DNA of 64,000 bases from Azolla caroliniana (GCA_043228905.1 JBHGNT010000008.1:12772001-12836000); one strand, 5' to 3'; positions 20,831-33,557 are shown, numbered from the stretch's first letter. Notes: a model not told the origin generated them from the sequence alone. Made by a program: numbers and translations.

Positions 20831-21230
20831 AGATTCTATTATTATCTTCAAAGGTCAAATATAACTTATAAGACCAAAAATAACACATTTCATGTAATAC
20901 ATGTGAAAGTGAGTAGCGACTCTTGACATTCAAGATTTACCAATGAACGTTGAAATTGAGAGCACAAATTGTGGTAATGATAGAAATTCGTGCAAGGTTT
21001 GGGTTTAGTAAAAGATGCGGAGAAAGCAAAGATTCTATTATTGTGTCATCAAAGGCCAAATATGACCTATGAGACCAAAAATATTACATTTCACGTAATA
21101 CATGAAAGTCTCAATGTTTAAGAACTTTACCGATGAACATTACAATTGAGAGGGCAAATAATGATTTTGAGAGAAATTCATGCAGGTTTGGTCGAAGATA
21201 TATGGAAAACATAGTCAAATATGATCAAAG
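20831..21230. repeat. About 199-bp tandem duplication, two copies
   Basis: Copies start at 20831 and 21030 with AGATTCTATTATT and continue through a shared AATGAACGTTGAAATTGAGAG-like region with indels. Each copy is bordered by a (GA)n tract (20815-20832 and 21258-21288). Confidence 0.75.
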
Positions 21231-21253
21231 GCAAAGCATTGTATCAAAGAGTG

Positions 21254-21291
<38 letters not shown>

Positions 21292-21430
21292 ATCAATATT
21301 TTGTGTTATATTGGCAAGAACATTTTACTTTCAAAATCAACTTTCATAAAGAAATATCTGCAACACACTTGCATACATATGTGCAACATACACTTTGTTT
21401 TACAAGATATGCATGCACTAGAGTAATGCA

Positions 21431-22160
21431 ATCCTATGAGAAGAAACATGTATTATAAGTTTACCTAAACAAGAATCAATTAGGCATGGATGACTAATCA
21501 CATAACATCATTATGCAATATTATGCTAAACCTTCCATGCACTGCTTTAAAATTGCTATGACTAAATAAAGCAATGAATGTTAGAAACTATCTCATTTTT
21601 AACAATACTATGACAAATAAGCTAAATGCTCGATAGGAAAGAAAATGCCCTTTCAAGTTATAACACGGAATAGTTTTTAAATGTATCCCAATGACCAACA
21701 AACACTAGCTCAAACAAATGAAGAAACTCTACTGTCATTTCGAAAAAATGGATATGCCGCATTCGCAATGTGAACATAGCATCAACATCATCCACCCATG
21801 AATGCATAAGATAATCCTCACTAATTGATACATACGCGGGTTTTTTAAGATCATATCATTAAAACTAATTACTTGAAATTTCCTATTGACATCTCCGAAA
21901 CGTTTGTCAAGATAGAAAATACCCGTCAACCACATCACTGGGTCAAAAACATATCCCAATAACAAATAAATGCTTGGCAGGGCAGCAAGGAATATTTTCA
22001 CCAATCAATATTGGGTATCACTTCTTTTCAAAGGCTTCGATGTCTCTATCCACAGTTCTGCAATGTACCACTACCATCCATTCATACGCATAGAGCTCGC
22101 CACAAACATTGAGCCCAACATGTCGACAAGGTTACAAAATTTCAAAGTTGACCCCACCCA
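21431..22160. other. Intergenic, downstream of SF3B4; nothing recognised
   Basis: AT-rich sequence without supported ORFs. The right part probably includes the SF3B4 3' UTR. Confidence 0.4.
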
Positions 22161-22167
22161 TAACCAT

Positions 22168-25100
22168 CTACATTTGGTATTGAGGGGGAGCTCCAGGCCC
22201 ACCTGGCGGAAGAGGCGGAGGAGCAGAACCAGATGGCAATGGGGGCATCATCCCTTGAGGTGGTGGCATCATGTTCCGAGGAGGCTGACCTTGAGCCATT
22301 TGCATCTGCATCTGCATCTGCATCTGCATTTGCATTTGAGAAGGTGTTCCACCTAACTGTGATTGTTGTTGTGGGGGTGGACCTCTAGCCCAATTCACCG
22401 GAGGCCCCATACCTATTTGTGGAGGTGGGGGTCGAACCGAGAAACCTTGAGGAGGCGGAGGAGGCATATTTGGAGGCATATTCGGCCTCGAAATTGGAGG
22501 AGGTGGTCTGAATTGTTGTTGCTGGGGTACTGGAAATCCTCCTCCAGGAGGGAAGCCTTGTCCTTGTGGTGCAGCTTGAGGAGGCCATGCAGGGTTTTGT
22601 TGCATAGGAGGATTTTGTTGTTGCCCTTGGAAAGAACTCATCATTGGTTGAGGTGCTTGTGGTGGCCTTTGCATTGTTGGCACTGGAATTGGTACGTTAG
22701 TGAAAGGTGTTGGTGGTGGCTGTGAGGGACCATTAGATTGTAGAGGGATGGTCGGAGCCCCACTAAGAGATGGTGGGCCACTTGCAAAGAGTGTGTGAGG
22801 CCTATTCTTTTGTACATTGGGATTGCTTGAAGCCAACATTCGTTCTGTAGTCATATGAGTATTCATCAAAGTTAGCAATCAAATAACGTTTAATGAGATG
22901 CCAAAGATAAGCCATGTGTACATTGTTAGCAATCATATAGCATTTCAATACAAAATGTTGGTGATAACTCATGACTTATGTTTGTTTCTACCTGCAGGAG
23001 TCCCATGTCTTTCCCCTTTAGTTTCCTTCTTGTAAGCATATGATACAGTGATGGGTTGGTTGCAAAGGTACTGTCCAGTCATTGCCTGCATGCATAAAGA
23101 TATCGAAACCAAGGATTTTCAAGGAGATCACAACAGGTCTTCTGAACACTTTGATATTAAAATCTTACATACTTCCCACCTTGGTGAATCTCTACTGTCT
23201 ATTAATTAATGCACAGGAAGAATAGCTCTCCTATTTATCAAGAATACTTCTAATATTTAAAATATGCATGACTCTTCCATATTTTCTCCCCAGGTGAATC
23301 TCTATTTGAACTGCTGATTGCCTCCCTATGTACACACACAAAGAACAGTTCTATTATCTACCAAAGAATCTCTAGAATCCAACTGGAAAACATAACATTG
23401 TTAGAACCACTAGATGAAATACAGTTACAATGCAATGTTTAGATCACAAACGCATTTTGAGTGCCTTACATCTATAGCTGCATCTGATGCTTGAAACGAA
23501 TCATAGCTGATGAAACCAAAGCCTCGAGAATTTCCATTATCAGGATCCCTCATTATCTGCAGAGAACATAAAGTATTTAAGCTTATGAGTAAAACTATAA
23601 AGATGTCATCATTATTTCACTATCCTTCAACATGCAGCTTACAAATCTAAGCATCTAGACAGCATTTTCTTCTCAACATCCGAGAAAAATGAAGTGTTAA
23701 ACAAAATTTACAAACGGCCATGCTTTTATGATCTTTAAGGGAACTACTTTTTACAAACCAAGAAACCAAGATTGATAATGATCCTTATAACCCAGGATTA
23801 TGCAGATGAAATCATGCTGATTTTCAACACAAGTAGCTAGAAGAAAAAAAAGATTGATAATTCATACACTTGCTTAATAACTGAATTCTAGAAATGGTCA
23901 GTATTAGAAGATCTCCTAGTCATCTAGTTAATCATAATGATATGCACTAATCAATAGATTAGAGAGAAAAGCAAGTTAGTGATTAAAACAAAGTCCACGA
24001 CCCAATCTAATCCCCAGCTAAGGCCAATCCAGCTAGATGAAAGCATATGCCATACTATACCTAGATACAACAACTATGTAGTACTGCAAGAAAGACATCA
24101 TCAGAGCCCACCATTATCGTGACAGCGGGAACTGTCACAAGGAGGATTAAAATTTCCACGTCACCTCTACAAACACAAAGTTGTGTATTGTAGTAGCAGT
24201 CAGACACCCACAGATGAATCAAACATAAAGCAAGCCAGGTCACATTACAACACTGCATGTCCTAAGATCGGGCAGTAAAGCTAAAGAAGTTTCAGTCACC
24301 AAAGGAAGTCGAAATTTCTTACCACAACAGCACTAGATCAACTGCTAAAGAACTGCATATGCTCCGGAATGTTTGAACGAAATCCCTCTAGCTCATATAT
24401 AATATAAAATAAGCTTACCATAAAATAACTTTAAGGGAGAATCAAGTGTCTTGAATCTCAGAAGATTAAAAATATACCTTGGGATTAGTAACAATGACAC
24501 CAAATGCACTGAAAGTGTCGTAAAGAAGCTTTTCATCCACATCCTGTTTACAGAAAATGAATGTTAATGATGAAAAAACATGAACACAAAAACTCAAAAC
24601 AAAGGATGGAAACTTACAGGATCAAGATTCCCAACAAAGAGATTTGCCCCAACATCCAAACTCTTCTTATCTTGAGATGCCTATTGGATATTGGCAAAGA
24701 TTGTTAATGGTCCAAACTTTATATAGGAACGGGACAGAACATTGAGTAAATCTTACTAAATAGATCATTAATGAAGATGTATACACATAAATCTTTAGTA
24801 ACCCACAATATTGCACCTTATGAGTATTGAGAAAGAAAGAGAGATAGACAGAAGCTGTATCAAACTATACAAATTTAAGAACAAAGAAAAAATGCTCGGA
24901 GGATTAGTAAAAGGAACAGGAGAAAGGGAGAGAACTAATAAAGGATGAAGTCGTTAGGAAATCAAGAAAAAAAGAACCTTTCAGAGAGAGAGACGGAGGA
25001 GACTGAATCGAACTATACAAATTTAAGAACAAACCATACCTGCCTGGAAGAGCAGTAAAAGAAACAAGAGAAATGGAGAGAATTTAATAAACAATACGAG

Positions 25101-27704
25101 TCATATTAGGAGATGAAAAAAGGAAACAGTAATTATATGGTAGAGGTAGAAAGACAAAAGTATAGATCATTAAGTGGTAGCCATAAAATAAAATGGCTGT
25201 ACCGTTTGCTAAACAGCCTTGACTATAAACAAATATTCAAACTAAAAAGAATGAAGTCATGAACTGCTTACATTATTCAACTGAAACATGCTGAATTCAC
25301 ATTTACAAGAACTCTGCAACATGTGAAGCACAATTACGTACCTTATTAACTCGGATTGGCTTTCCAAACAGCTTGATCATATTCAAAATTTTAATCGCCT
25401 GTAATGTTGCTCAGGAATTGTCAATGCTGTAAGAATAAACTCATTCTGAGATGCAAGGAAAATCTATGATCTACATACATAATCAGCATCCTCCTCACTC
25501 CGGAACTCCACAAAACCATATCCCTGGTGAAGATTTGTCACTCGATCCTTTGGGACGTAAACATTTACTGCAGAATAACAATATGATACAAAGTTTGGAA
25601 GTACATTATTAAATGAAAGCTCCTTTAAAAGATAATGAGGTATTTCACTCACCGACTGGTCCAGCTTGCACAAACAGTTCCCACAAAAGCTCTTCAGTGA
25701 TCTACTTCAAAAATAAGAGATTGTTACAGAACAGAAACTTTGTGACATTTTTGAACCCAAATACATCTACAAAGTCACACACATTGTATTCATTTCTCTC
25801 AACTCATATCCACAAAATCCATATTCTCATTTTTGGTGATGAACCATAACCCACAAATATGTAAGTGCAGTTTGAGAAACAAGACAAATACTAGAATCCA
25901 ACCCCATAAATACATTTTTGCACTGAAATGCAGCAAAGTCCTATATAAGTATAAATGGGAGGGAAATAAATTAATCATGAAGACATAAAAACGAATTTGT
26001 ATCCTCATTGATCATGAACAATCCTTCTCAAACTAACAAAAGTTTTTTCTTTTCAATCGAAAAGAAATGCGGTATAGTCCCTTCCCTAAGTTGCCAACAT
26101 GTGTGATCTTTCATGGGAATTGGCACAACAATTAAATCGTAAGAACTTGAGCCATCATCACAAGAACAACAGTGAAATAATTAAAAAATCATGAAATAGA
26201 AATACTGGGGTATCCTCCTGAGCAATACTTCTAGTCAAACAAAGATTTAATTTTTTATTATGGTTCAGTTCTTACACTGAGATGTTAGGAAAACTAGCAT
26301 TTCATGGTCTTCGTCTTCTTGCATGTGACCAAGGGGTGTTACATTTAGTTCTGCTTTTATGACATACACACACACACACATATATATATGCATGCATACA
26401 TGCATACATACATATATATACATTATTTGCTCGTTGCAACTCTTGAAGTTCTCTAAGACCACATTGAATTTGAATGGCCAATGTGAAATTTTCAAAGATC
26501 AATGATCTTATGGCAGCCAAGCCCCAGGAACAGTATGTTGTTATCCAGTTAACATTGGAATCTAATGTTTGTGGAGGCGTGGCCATCCACTTATAAGGCC
26601 ACTTATGAGATTAAGATTTATGAAGGCATTTAGTGAGTAGCCTAAGATACTGCATCTGAAGAGGTAACACTTGGCAACATGTGAAAGATTTGACTTATTT
26701 AAACAAACCTCTTTTTTTATGTAAAATCAAAATTCAGATTTAAGTCTTAGGGAGTCATATTAGAGTGCTGAAACTGTAGGAATCATAATGGATTTGCTCT
26801 CTTTGTTAGTATGCTCAGTTGATACAACTATAGAGGCTCTATATGCGGATTTCATTAAGCACGAGTAAAAGAAGCAGCAACATCAAAGTCCTTGTCCATG
26901 AGCAATCTAGCTTCCTGAATGTGAAATTAAGTTTTAGCGAGTACAAAATCTTCGTGATAAGTGAGCTTGTATCACAATTTAAGCAAAACAATTTACAATT
27001 TTTTCTAAATCAGGAGAGAGATAAATATAACATCAAGAAAACGAAATATAAAATTGTATCCTAATGAGCAATACTTCTCGACAAACTAAAGTTTATACTG
27101 TTTCCAATCTACACAAATGTGCTACATTTCATTTCTTTTCAACCTGTATGAAATGTTATATAAGTCATCCCCTAAGATCTTACATTCATGACTAGTCATA
27201 ATTTTTAATGCATCAACCAACAACTTGCACCCAAAGGCCATCCCATAAACATTCATAATCTTTCCATCAAGCTTCTTGAATCATCAATACACATTTGTGA
27301 AACGACCAAGACATACTGATATGAAAAAATTGAAGTAAAAACAAAATCTAAACTGAAACAGGAAATCACAAAATTTACGTGACAAAAACTAGAGTACTCC
27401 CAAATTTTACGAACGGGGGAGAAAATCTAAGGTGCCGGAGGAGAGCATCAATTTAGATGCATTTCTGAATGGACCCGGACATCATCTATGGAAACTTCTT
27501 AAATATCCACATAATCCGAGAAAAAAATCCAAACACAGAGAATAAATCAACAGGAAAATATGGGATGAAAGAAACGAGCAGGTAGAGAAAGGAAGTGACC
27601 TGAGCGTCGAGGTTACCAACGTAAGCGGTGGCATCCTGGTTCCTCTCTGCAGCGTGCTGCCCTAACAAATTGGCCCCCACACCAGGTGTGATCCTGCTCG
27701 TCAT
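22168..27704 (-). CDS. SF3B4: Splicing factor 3B subunit 4 (SAP49), nine exons
   Basis: Coding exons on the minus strand: 27704-27600, 25701-25653, 25567-25479, 25398-25342, 24680-24618, 24543-24478, 23556-23470, 23085-22992, 22844-22168. All eight introns are GT-AG and phases agree; the total is 1287 nt, 428 residues. Two RNA-recognition motifs are plain: RRM1 with RNP2 AYVGNL (exon 1) and RNP1 GYGFVEF (exon 3), RRM2 with LFVGNL (about 114-119) and RGFGFISY (154-161). Residues from about 225 are Pro/Gln/Met-rich, including (QM)7 at 373-386. In the known family this SF3b protein binds SF3B2 (SAP145) and contacts pre-mRNA upstream of the branch site in the U2 snRNP. Length matches other eukaryotic SF3B4. 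Intron 1 is long (1898 bp). It appears intact and is probably a single-copy housekeeping gene. Confidence 0.95.
22297..22338 (-). repeat. Coding hexanucleotide repeat, (Gln-Met)7, in SF3B4
   Basis: Seven CAGATG/CAAATG-type units inside exon 9. The repeat is in frame and lies in the disordered proline-rich tail. Confidence 0.95.
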
Positions 27705-27713
27705 TTCTTTCCC

Positions 27714-27898
27714 CTCTTCCGCTCGCTCGCTCGCTCGCAGGCTCTTCGTAGAAGAAGAAGAAGAAGAAGAAGAAGAAGAAGAAGAAGAATTGGTGTTTGA
27801 AGAAGGAAGAGCAGCTCTTTGTAAAATAATAATTTAAGAATATAAATAAATAAATAAATAAAAGCACTAGCAGTGTATATACATACATATGTATACAG

Positions 27899-27930
<32 letters not shown>

Positions 27931-27950
27931 TGTATGTATGTAGTAAGTAC
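27714..27950. repeat. Microsatellites in the SF3B4 5' leader and upstream
   Basis: Just upstream of the SF3B4 ATG are a (GCTC)-type run (about 27720-27738), (GAA)13 (about 27750-27789; TTC on the transcribed strand, a common plant 5' UTR feature), an AAAT tract (about 27843-27863) and (TATG)10 (27901-27942). No clear TATA box was identified. Confidence 0.85.
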
Positions 27951-27959
27951 ATACATACT

Positions 27960-28570
27960 GTATGTATGTATGTAAGACTGTATGTAAAGTAGTACAGGAC
28001 TTTTAATTGATCAATCCACCCCTCGGTAGTGTGTATGTATGTATGTTTGGAAGAAATGACAACTCCTCTTTACTCCATACTCATACTACTACTACCAAAT
28101 TCATACATACGTATATATACATACACCCTCTCCTTGTACCATCAAGGGGTGGTGTCTAGCAAATTTTTCGGAAGCATACCATACCCAACTGAATTAAGGG
28201 CATTCCGTCATTTTTTTCCCTTCACAATCACAATAATCATAAGCCAAAAGAAGACTTCTCGATTGAAACTTACTAAGACAAAACTATATTTTTGCTAGTC
28301 TTTGCCTTTTTTGTTGCTCCATGATCAATAAGTATTCCTTCGTGCTAGATTTTTGTAGATAATCAAAAGAGAACATTGTACTTAGTAAAAGAACATAAAA
28401 ACATCCTTTACAAAGCAAAGGGAGAAGAAGGATAAGAATCAGATTCACTCTGGGCTATGTGATGACGAATTATTCTTCTCTTTCAAAATTCAAATGTTAT
28501 AAATAAGTATATACATCGGTGATACATCTTAGGATTAACCTAACCCATTAACATGCATGTGCCCATTACC
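27960..28570. other. Intergenic stretch between SF3B4 and the retrotransposon cluster
   Basis: More TATG words to about 28050, then unremarkable AT-rich sequence. The SF3B4 promoter should be at its left end, but no specific site can be supported. Confidence 0.4.
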
Positions 28571-28579
28571 ACACACTAC

Positions 28580-28870
28580 AATTTAAGAAATGGTATTCAT
28601 GAAAAGAATAGTAAGATACGGATATGTGTCAACTACACACATTGTCAAGTCAATGAAGAGATTGTCTACAATAACTACCCAATCCCTTACATTGAGCATA
28701 TACTACAAAGAGTAGCGAACAAGGAGGCATACAACTTCATTGATAGTTTCTTTGGGTATAATAAGATATCTGTCACCCAAAAGATCAACATAAAATGGCT
28801 TTTGCTACCGAGTTGGGTATGTTCTATCTCTTTTTGCCTAACAAAGAGTTTAGAGAATTTTTGAAGGACC
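28580..28870 (+). pseudogene. Ty3-type reverse transcriptase relic
   Basis: Plus-strand reading KIRICVNYTHCQVNEE... with YPIPYIEHILQRVANKEAY and FIDSFFGYNKISV matches the DYRxLN...PLP...SGYNQI region of Ty3 RTs. It is short, carries stops, and is interrupted on the right by the Ty1-2 LTR. Confidence 0.6.
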
Positions 28871-28949
28871 TCCTAACCGTACATGATAGTCGCTCATCAC
28901 GCGTCACTCTAACCCTACAACACGTGGATGAGATATACCCAAGATTCCA

Positions 28950-29347
28950 TGTTGAGAGACAAGCTCAACATGGGCCGAATCGGTTGAAGACCGATCGACT
29001 AGGCCTAAATCGGCTCAAGAAGCCAAGAGCCGAGTTGGATGGATTCCAAGAGGCCGTTAGGGGCCTAAATTCCTATTATAGTAATAGTAATATTATAGGT
29101 TGTTTGTGTTAGGCTCAATTAATGAGCATTCAAGTACTTGTCAGTACTTGTGTCAGTCCACTCATCAAGGCTTGTATAAAAAGTGCTCATTGAGCACATT
29201 GTATGTATAGAGTGTTGGTTATTGTTTAATATGAGTTTTTGTTGTTTCTCTCTCACTCATTGTGTATCCATTCTTTGTGTTTACCTAACTGTCGAGTTCC
29301 GAACAATCGACTGTGTACTCAGTGTCTATCGCACACGTAACTTTTCA
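28950..29347 (+). repeat. 5' LTR of Ty1-2
   Basis: 398 bp, starting TGTTGAGAGACAAGCTCAACA-like and ending ...TTTTCA next to the tRNA-Met primer-binding site. Contains TATAAAAAG followed by the palindrome GTGCTCATTGAGCAC (29183-29197). Confidence 0.9.
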
Positions 29348-29462
29348 TGGTATCAGAGCGCGAGGGTTGAGAATCCTTTGCACCCAACAGAAAAGCAAGT
29401 GAACAAGACAAAGATAAGTTTCTCGTTTTCAAAACAGAAAAGTCAACGGAAAAGTCAGGAAC

Positions 29463-30295
29463 ATGGACAGAGGAATGGGAAGCTCACTTCCGATAGAGAA
29501 GCTCGATAGGAGCAACTACGCATCTTGGTCATTCAAGATGCACCAGTACGTGCTCAGGCACGGTTATTAGAGTTATGTCGAAGGAGCTAATGATGCAGCA
29601 CCCGAATCAACACACAGGGATTTCCCAGTCTGGGAATAGACGGCGAGCAGAGTTTTGTATTGCTTCGCATCCTATGTGAATGACCAACTTTTGAGCTACA
29701 TCCAAGTTGCCAAATGCAGAAGGATGCTTGGGGAAATCTAAAGAATATTTTTGCCACGAGCACCACATCTAGAAAGCTTCAACTCAGATAGGAGTTGAGC
29801 AATGTCCAACAAAGAGAGATGTCGGTGTTTGACTACACCTCCAAAATCAAGGAGATCTGCGACTCCGTCGTCTCCATCAACGTGAACATCGAGGAGGATG
29901 AAATGGTGCAGGTTTGCCTCGGAAGGTTGGCGTCGAAGTTCGGAGCATTCCGAACGGCGGTCTGCACGAGGGAGAATACACCTTCGTTTTTCGAGCTATA
30001 ATCAATGTTGCTCGTAGAAGAAAACCACTTGGGTGCGTCGACGAGTACACACACCGACAACAAGATGTTGTGCATGGAGGCGGATCGGCCCCATGGTCAT
30101 GGTGGACGAGGCAGGTCGGCGCGCAATGGAGGCGACCAACAGGAGCAAAACTCGAGGCATAATCGAAATGTCAACAACAATTCTGGACCCTCCACGAGTA
30201 AGGGGAGTCAAGGTGGCACCGGAGGTCGGCAAGGAAAGGCCATGACGGATTGTTGGTATTGTGGCCGAAAAGGCCACACAGAGAGCGAGTGCTAG
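29463..30295 (+). pseudogene. Ty1-2 gag (broken)
   Basis: ATG at 29463 starts the same Gag as in Ty1-3 (KLDRSNYASWSFKMHQY). Stops and frame changes follow in the first 330 bp. From 29795 the frame reads well (DYTSKIKEICDSV, LGRLASKFGAFRTAV) with a stop near 30001, and ends with a complete CCHC knuckle, CWYCGRKGHTESEC (about 30253-30294). This knuckle is missing from Ty1-3. Confidence 0.8.
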
Positions 30296-30459
30296 AAAAA
30301 CCAAGCCGATTTGGACAAAGCAGGATCAAGTCAAGGGGATGCAGATAGTCATCAAAGATCACACTACGCTGAAGGCTCGGGGCGAGCCGAAATGGGCCCA
30401 ACCTTTGTAATGAATCACAACGCCAATTTGATGACGATGAACACCTCAAGGTCAAACGA

Positions 30460-31270
30460 AGGTGTGGTATGTGGATTTAAGTGCATCGAACCACATGACG
30501 AATCACAAGGAGTGGTTCTAGACTCTAGAGAAGTCGGAACAGCTGGGGGTTGTCGAAACTGGTGACGATACCCCTCACCCCATCGAACACATCGAAGATG
30601 TCCCTCTGAGCCATGTCGGTCAGAGAGGAATAAGGAGAAATGTCTTGCATGTGTAGAAAATCACCAAGAACTCGGTGTTAGACGGACAAATTGTCGACCA
30701 GGGCATGCAAGTTCAATTTACTCACCTTGGGTGTTTCATCGAAGAAGAAGGTAAGAACATTGCGTAAGGGCGCCAAGATCACTCCTATTTGGCAGGTTTG
30801 AAATGAAAGATATGAAGGAGCTCCATTACTTCCTTGGCAACAAAGTAATTCAGACACAAGTCGGGATCTTGATCTCTCAACGGTACTACATTCTCAACTT
30901 ACTCTACAAGTTCGGAATGATCGAGTGCAAACCTGTGTCCACTCCTCTTGACTATAATCTCAAGCTCGATGTCGATTCCGACAGAGCCGAGTGTTAGCCA
31001 AATCAATATCGCTAACTGATCGACAACCTCATCTACCTAACCATCACACAACCTAACCTAGGCTACTATGTCGGCCTACTTAGCCAATTCATGCAGAACC
31101 CACGAAATCTCCATCTCGATTGCGCTAAGAGGATACTTCAGTATGTCAGTGGTATGAAGGATTACGACATTATGTACAAGTTGAATACGCTTATTCGACT
31201 CGAAGGGTACACAGATGCGGACTGGGCTGGATATAAGGTCGAGAGACAATCGACATCCGGATGGGAAGAG
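30460..31270 (+). pseudogene. Ty1-2 protease fused by deletion to RT and RNase H remains
   Basis: At about 30466 the protease active site reads DLSASNHMT instead of DSGASNHMT as in Ty1-3, so it is inactive. After VDQGMQVQFTH the sequence jumps near 30795 into the RT thumb (MKELHYFLGNKVIQTQ). 31091-31262 holds RNase H (GYTDADWAGY, STSGW) and stops abruptly. Relative to Ty1-3 about 2.4 kb, including all of integrase and the RT active site, is missing. Confidence 0.75.
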
Positions 31271-31398
31271 AAGTACCATGTTGATGAGTATCTCGGTCGT
31301 GGCCGAAACCGAAACCGAAACCGAAAACCAAAATCGTTTCGGAAGACTATAATTCCAAAGTGATTTGGAAAGTGGAAGCGGAATCCCTTCTCTAGGCC

Positions 31399-33030
31399 TT
31401 GGTCGGAAGAGACGGCGAATCTGAAGCATTTTCAGCGCTGGAATCGGATTCGGAAGGGGGTTACAGCGCACACACGAACTATCGCAGCAGTAACGACACC
31501 CCAGGAGGACTGGAGGATGAGGAGTTGGATACATTACCGACACCGGAACCAGAGTTGTCAAACCGGGAACCTTCGACACTAGACATATAATAACCTCCGG
31601 AGACGGAAGAAGAAAAAGAAAGACCTCCGACACCGGAAGTCGAGCCGGCAACACCAAAGGAAGACCGGCAAAGACCTCCGACGCCGATAGAACAGTAGGA
31701 AAGACCACTGACACCGCCAACCCGCGAACCGACACCAGACAACGACATGCTATTCCAGTACACCAAGTATAGGGATGACCCGGACGCGGAGGCTCATGTT
31801 CACGCGTTTCAACAAACATGGGAGGCGAACCATGTGTCACAACGGTTAACCGCGGCCGAAGAGGAACGATCTAAGATAGCCGAATTCGGCGTGACATTTG
31901 AAGGACCGGCCGCCAGATGGCACCAGACGCAGGACCCCAGCACCATCACCACCTTTGTGGACCTGAAAGATAAATTCTTGCACTTCTTTCAGAAGGAGGT
32001 GGACCAGAGAGAAATGGTGGGCCTATTTTATACCATCCGACAGGACCCTGGGGAGACCATTCCGCAGTTTGTCATCCGGTTTCAACGGATGCACAGTCAG
32101 CTTACCCAAACACCTCCGGAGGAAGAAACACGGGCTATATTCTTAGCCGTGCTCCGGGAACCTATACGAATGGTATGCACGGTCATCGACTTTCGCACAA
32201 GCACCGTCGACCAGGTCATCGACCGAGTTAGAGAAATGGAAAAAACGAGCTCTTGGCTAACAATGGGAGCCCTCCAACGAGCGTTACCAACCGATGAGGA
32301 TCTCCGGTTCCGGCAAGCAATCCAATGCACGCCCTGCTTGAATTCCGGACACTCGACACTGGAGTGCACCATGCTGACGCACTGCTTACACTGCCAATCT
32401 ATGAGCCACACGATGTGTCCGGTGCGAATATAACTTATTGAATCGGCAAGCACCACTAGTCCGGCAAATCGAGCCACGTAGCAGCCGTGACGAAGAAGAC
32501 GAACGCTGGCGGCGAGAGGAGTGATATCAACCGGCACATGATGTCCGGTACGACGATCGACGAGACAACTATGACCGGTACGAGAGATATGACAAGTACC
32601 GAGATTACAATGGACAGTATGAGCATTACAACTGGGATCACTCCCCTGAGTATCACCAACGACGGGAAGATTACGGGAGATATGACGACCAACCCCGTCA
32701 AGGGTACCGCAACAAAAAGAACTTTAATAAAAAACGGCATTTCAAAAAAGGGAGCCACCCACGTGAACCGGAAAAAGGCGCCTCAAGCAGCCAACCGGAC
32801 CAAAGCCCCGCGGTTACCACAAGTCCTCCACTGGGTACAGGAAACAATGCTGAATCCAGCAATACTCAGAAAGCATATTGCTATTATTGCCGGCAAGAAG
32901 GACATTATAGTAATCCATTTTCGGCAAAGAGCTATGACAAGCGAACGACAGTAAACATGGTAGTCGCCGAAGTCGCAGACCTGCAACAGGTTACCACAAG
33001 GTCGAAGGGCAAGACGACGGAATGGGAGAC
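31399..33030 (+). pseudogene. Ty3-C gag (broken) with zinc knuckles
   Basis: An acidic, Pro/Thr-Glu-rich N-terminal part (31399-31740) has TAA TAA at 31588-31593 and a TAG near 31693, all in one frame with what follows. 31747-32433 is open: a capsid domain (FGVTFEGPAARWHQ, LKDKFLHFF, RQDPGETIPQFVIRF), then a CCHC knuckle CTPCLNSGHSTLEC and a second Cys/His cluster. Later frames hold a third, damaged knuckle (YCYYCRQEGHYSN). The final frame continues across the Ty1-3 insertion site into 39175 onward. Confidence 0.75.
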
Positions 33031-33485
33031 TGTTGAGAGACAAGCTCAACATCGGCCGGATCGGCTGAAGAAGCCGAGGACCGGATCGGTTGGGACCGAT
33101 CGGTTAGGCCGAATGCGTAAACTGGTACGTAGACTGGTGCGTAGGTAGGGCCGGATCGGTGCGTAAACCAGGAGGCCGTTAGGAAAGATATTCCGTGAGG
33201 AATATATTTGGGAGTTAGTGTAGGAGCTCTTAGTGAGCATTGAAGTACTGTCAGTACTTCGGTCAGTCCTTCTATGACTTGTATAAAAGTGTTCATTGAA
33301 CACACATATGCATAGAGAATGGTGAATAGAGTTTTTTAAATATAGTTCTTGTATTTTCTCTCTATCACTCTCTCTGTCTCTCTGTCTCTCCTGCGTATAC
33401 TGCGTAAGCTCAAGCTCTCCATTAAACCTGAGCTTTCTTCCTTCTGTTCGGTCTTCATACTTGCTTCCGCACGTTACTCTTTACA
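33031..33485 (+). repeat. 5' LTR of Ty1-3
   Basis: TGTTGAG...TTTACA, 455 bp. It contains the 7-bp inverted repeat TGTTGAG/CTCAACA at its start, a palindrome GAAGTACT/AGTACTTC, TATAAAAG (33282-33289) and the palindrome GTGTTCATTGAACAC (33289-33303). Confidence 0.95.
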
Positions 33486-33557
33486 TGGTATCAGAGCGCG
33501 AGGGTTGAGAACCTCTCTGCAGCCGACACAGCTTGACGAAGAAGAACAAGAAGAACG

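Larger units (their letters stand above)
28950..31270 (+). mobile_element. Ty1-2: decayed Ty1/copia element with internal deletion and no 3' LTR
   Basis: 5' LTR 28950-29347, then the primer-binding site TGGTATCAGAGC (29348-29359), gag, protease, then a jump near 30795 straight into the RT C-terminal part and RNase H, ending at about 31270 where Ty3-C sequence starts. Same family as Ty1-3 and Ty1-4. Confidence 0.85.

Noticed and set aside
22363-22725. 120-codon plus-strand ORF rich in Arg and Trp
   Set aside because: Complement of the Pro/Gln-rich SF3B4 exon 9; its composition is explained by that exon.
26265-26586. Minus-strand ORFs of 76-94 codons in SF3B4 intron 1
   Set aside because: Intronic, driven by a CA/TA microsatellite, no motif.
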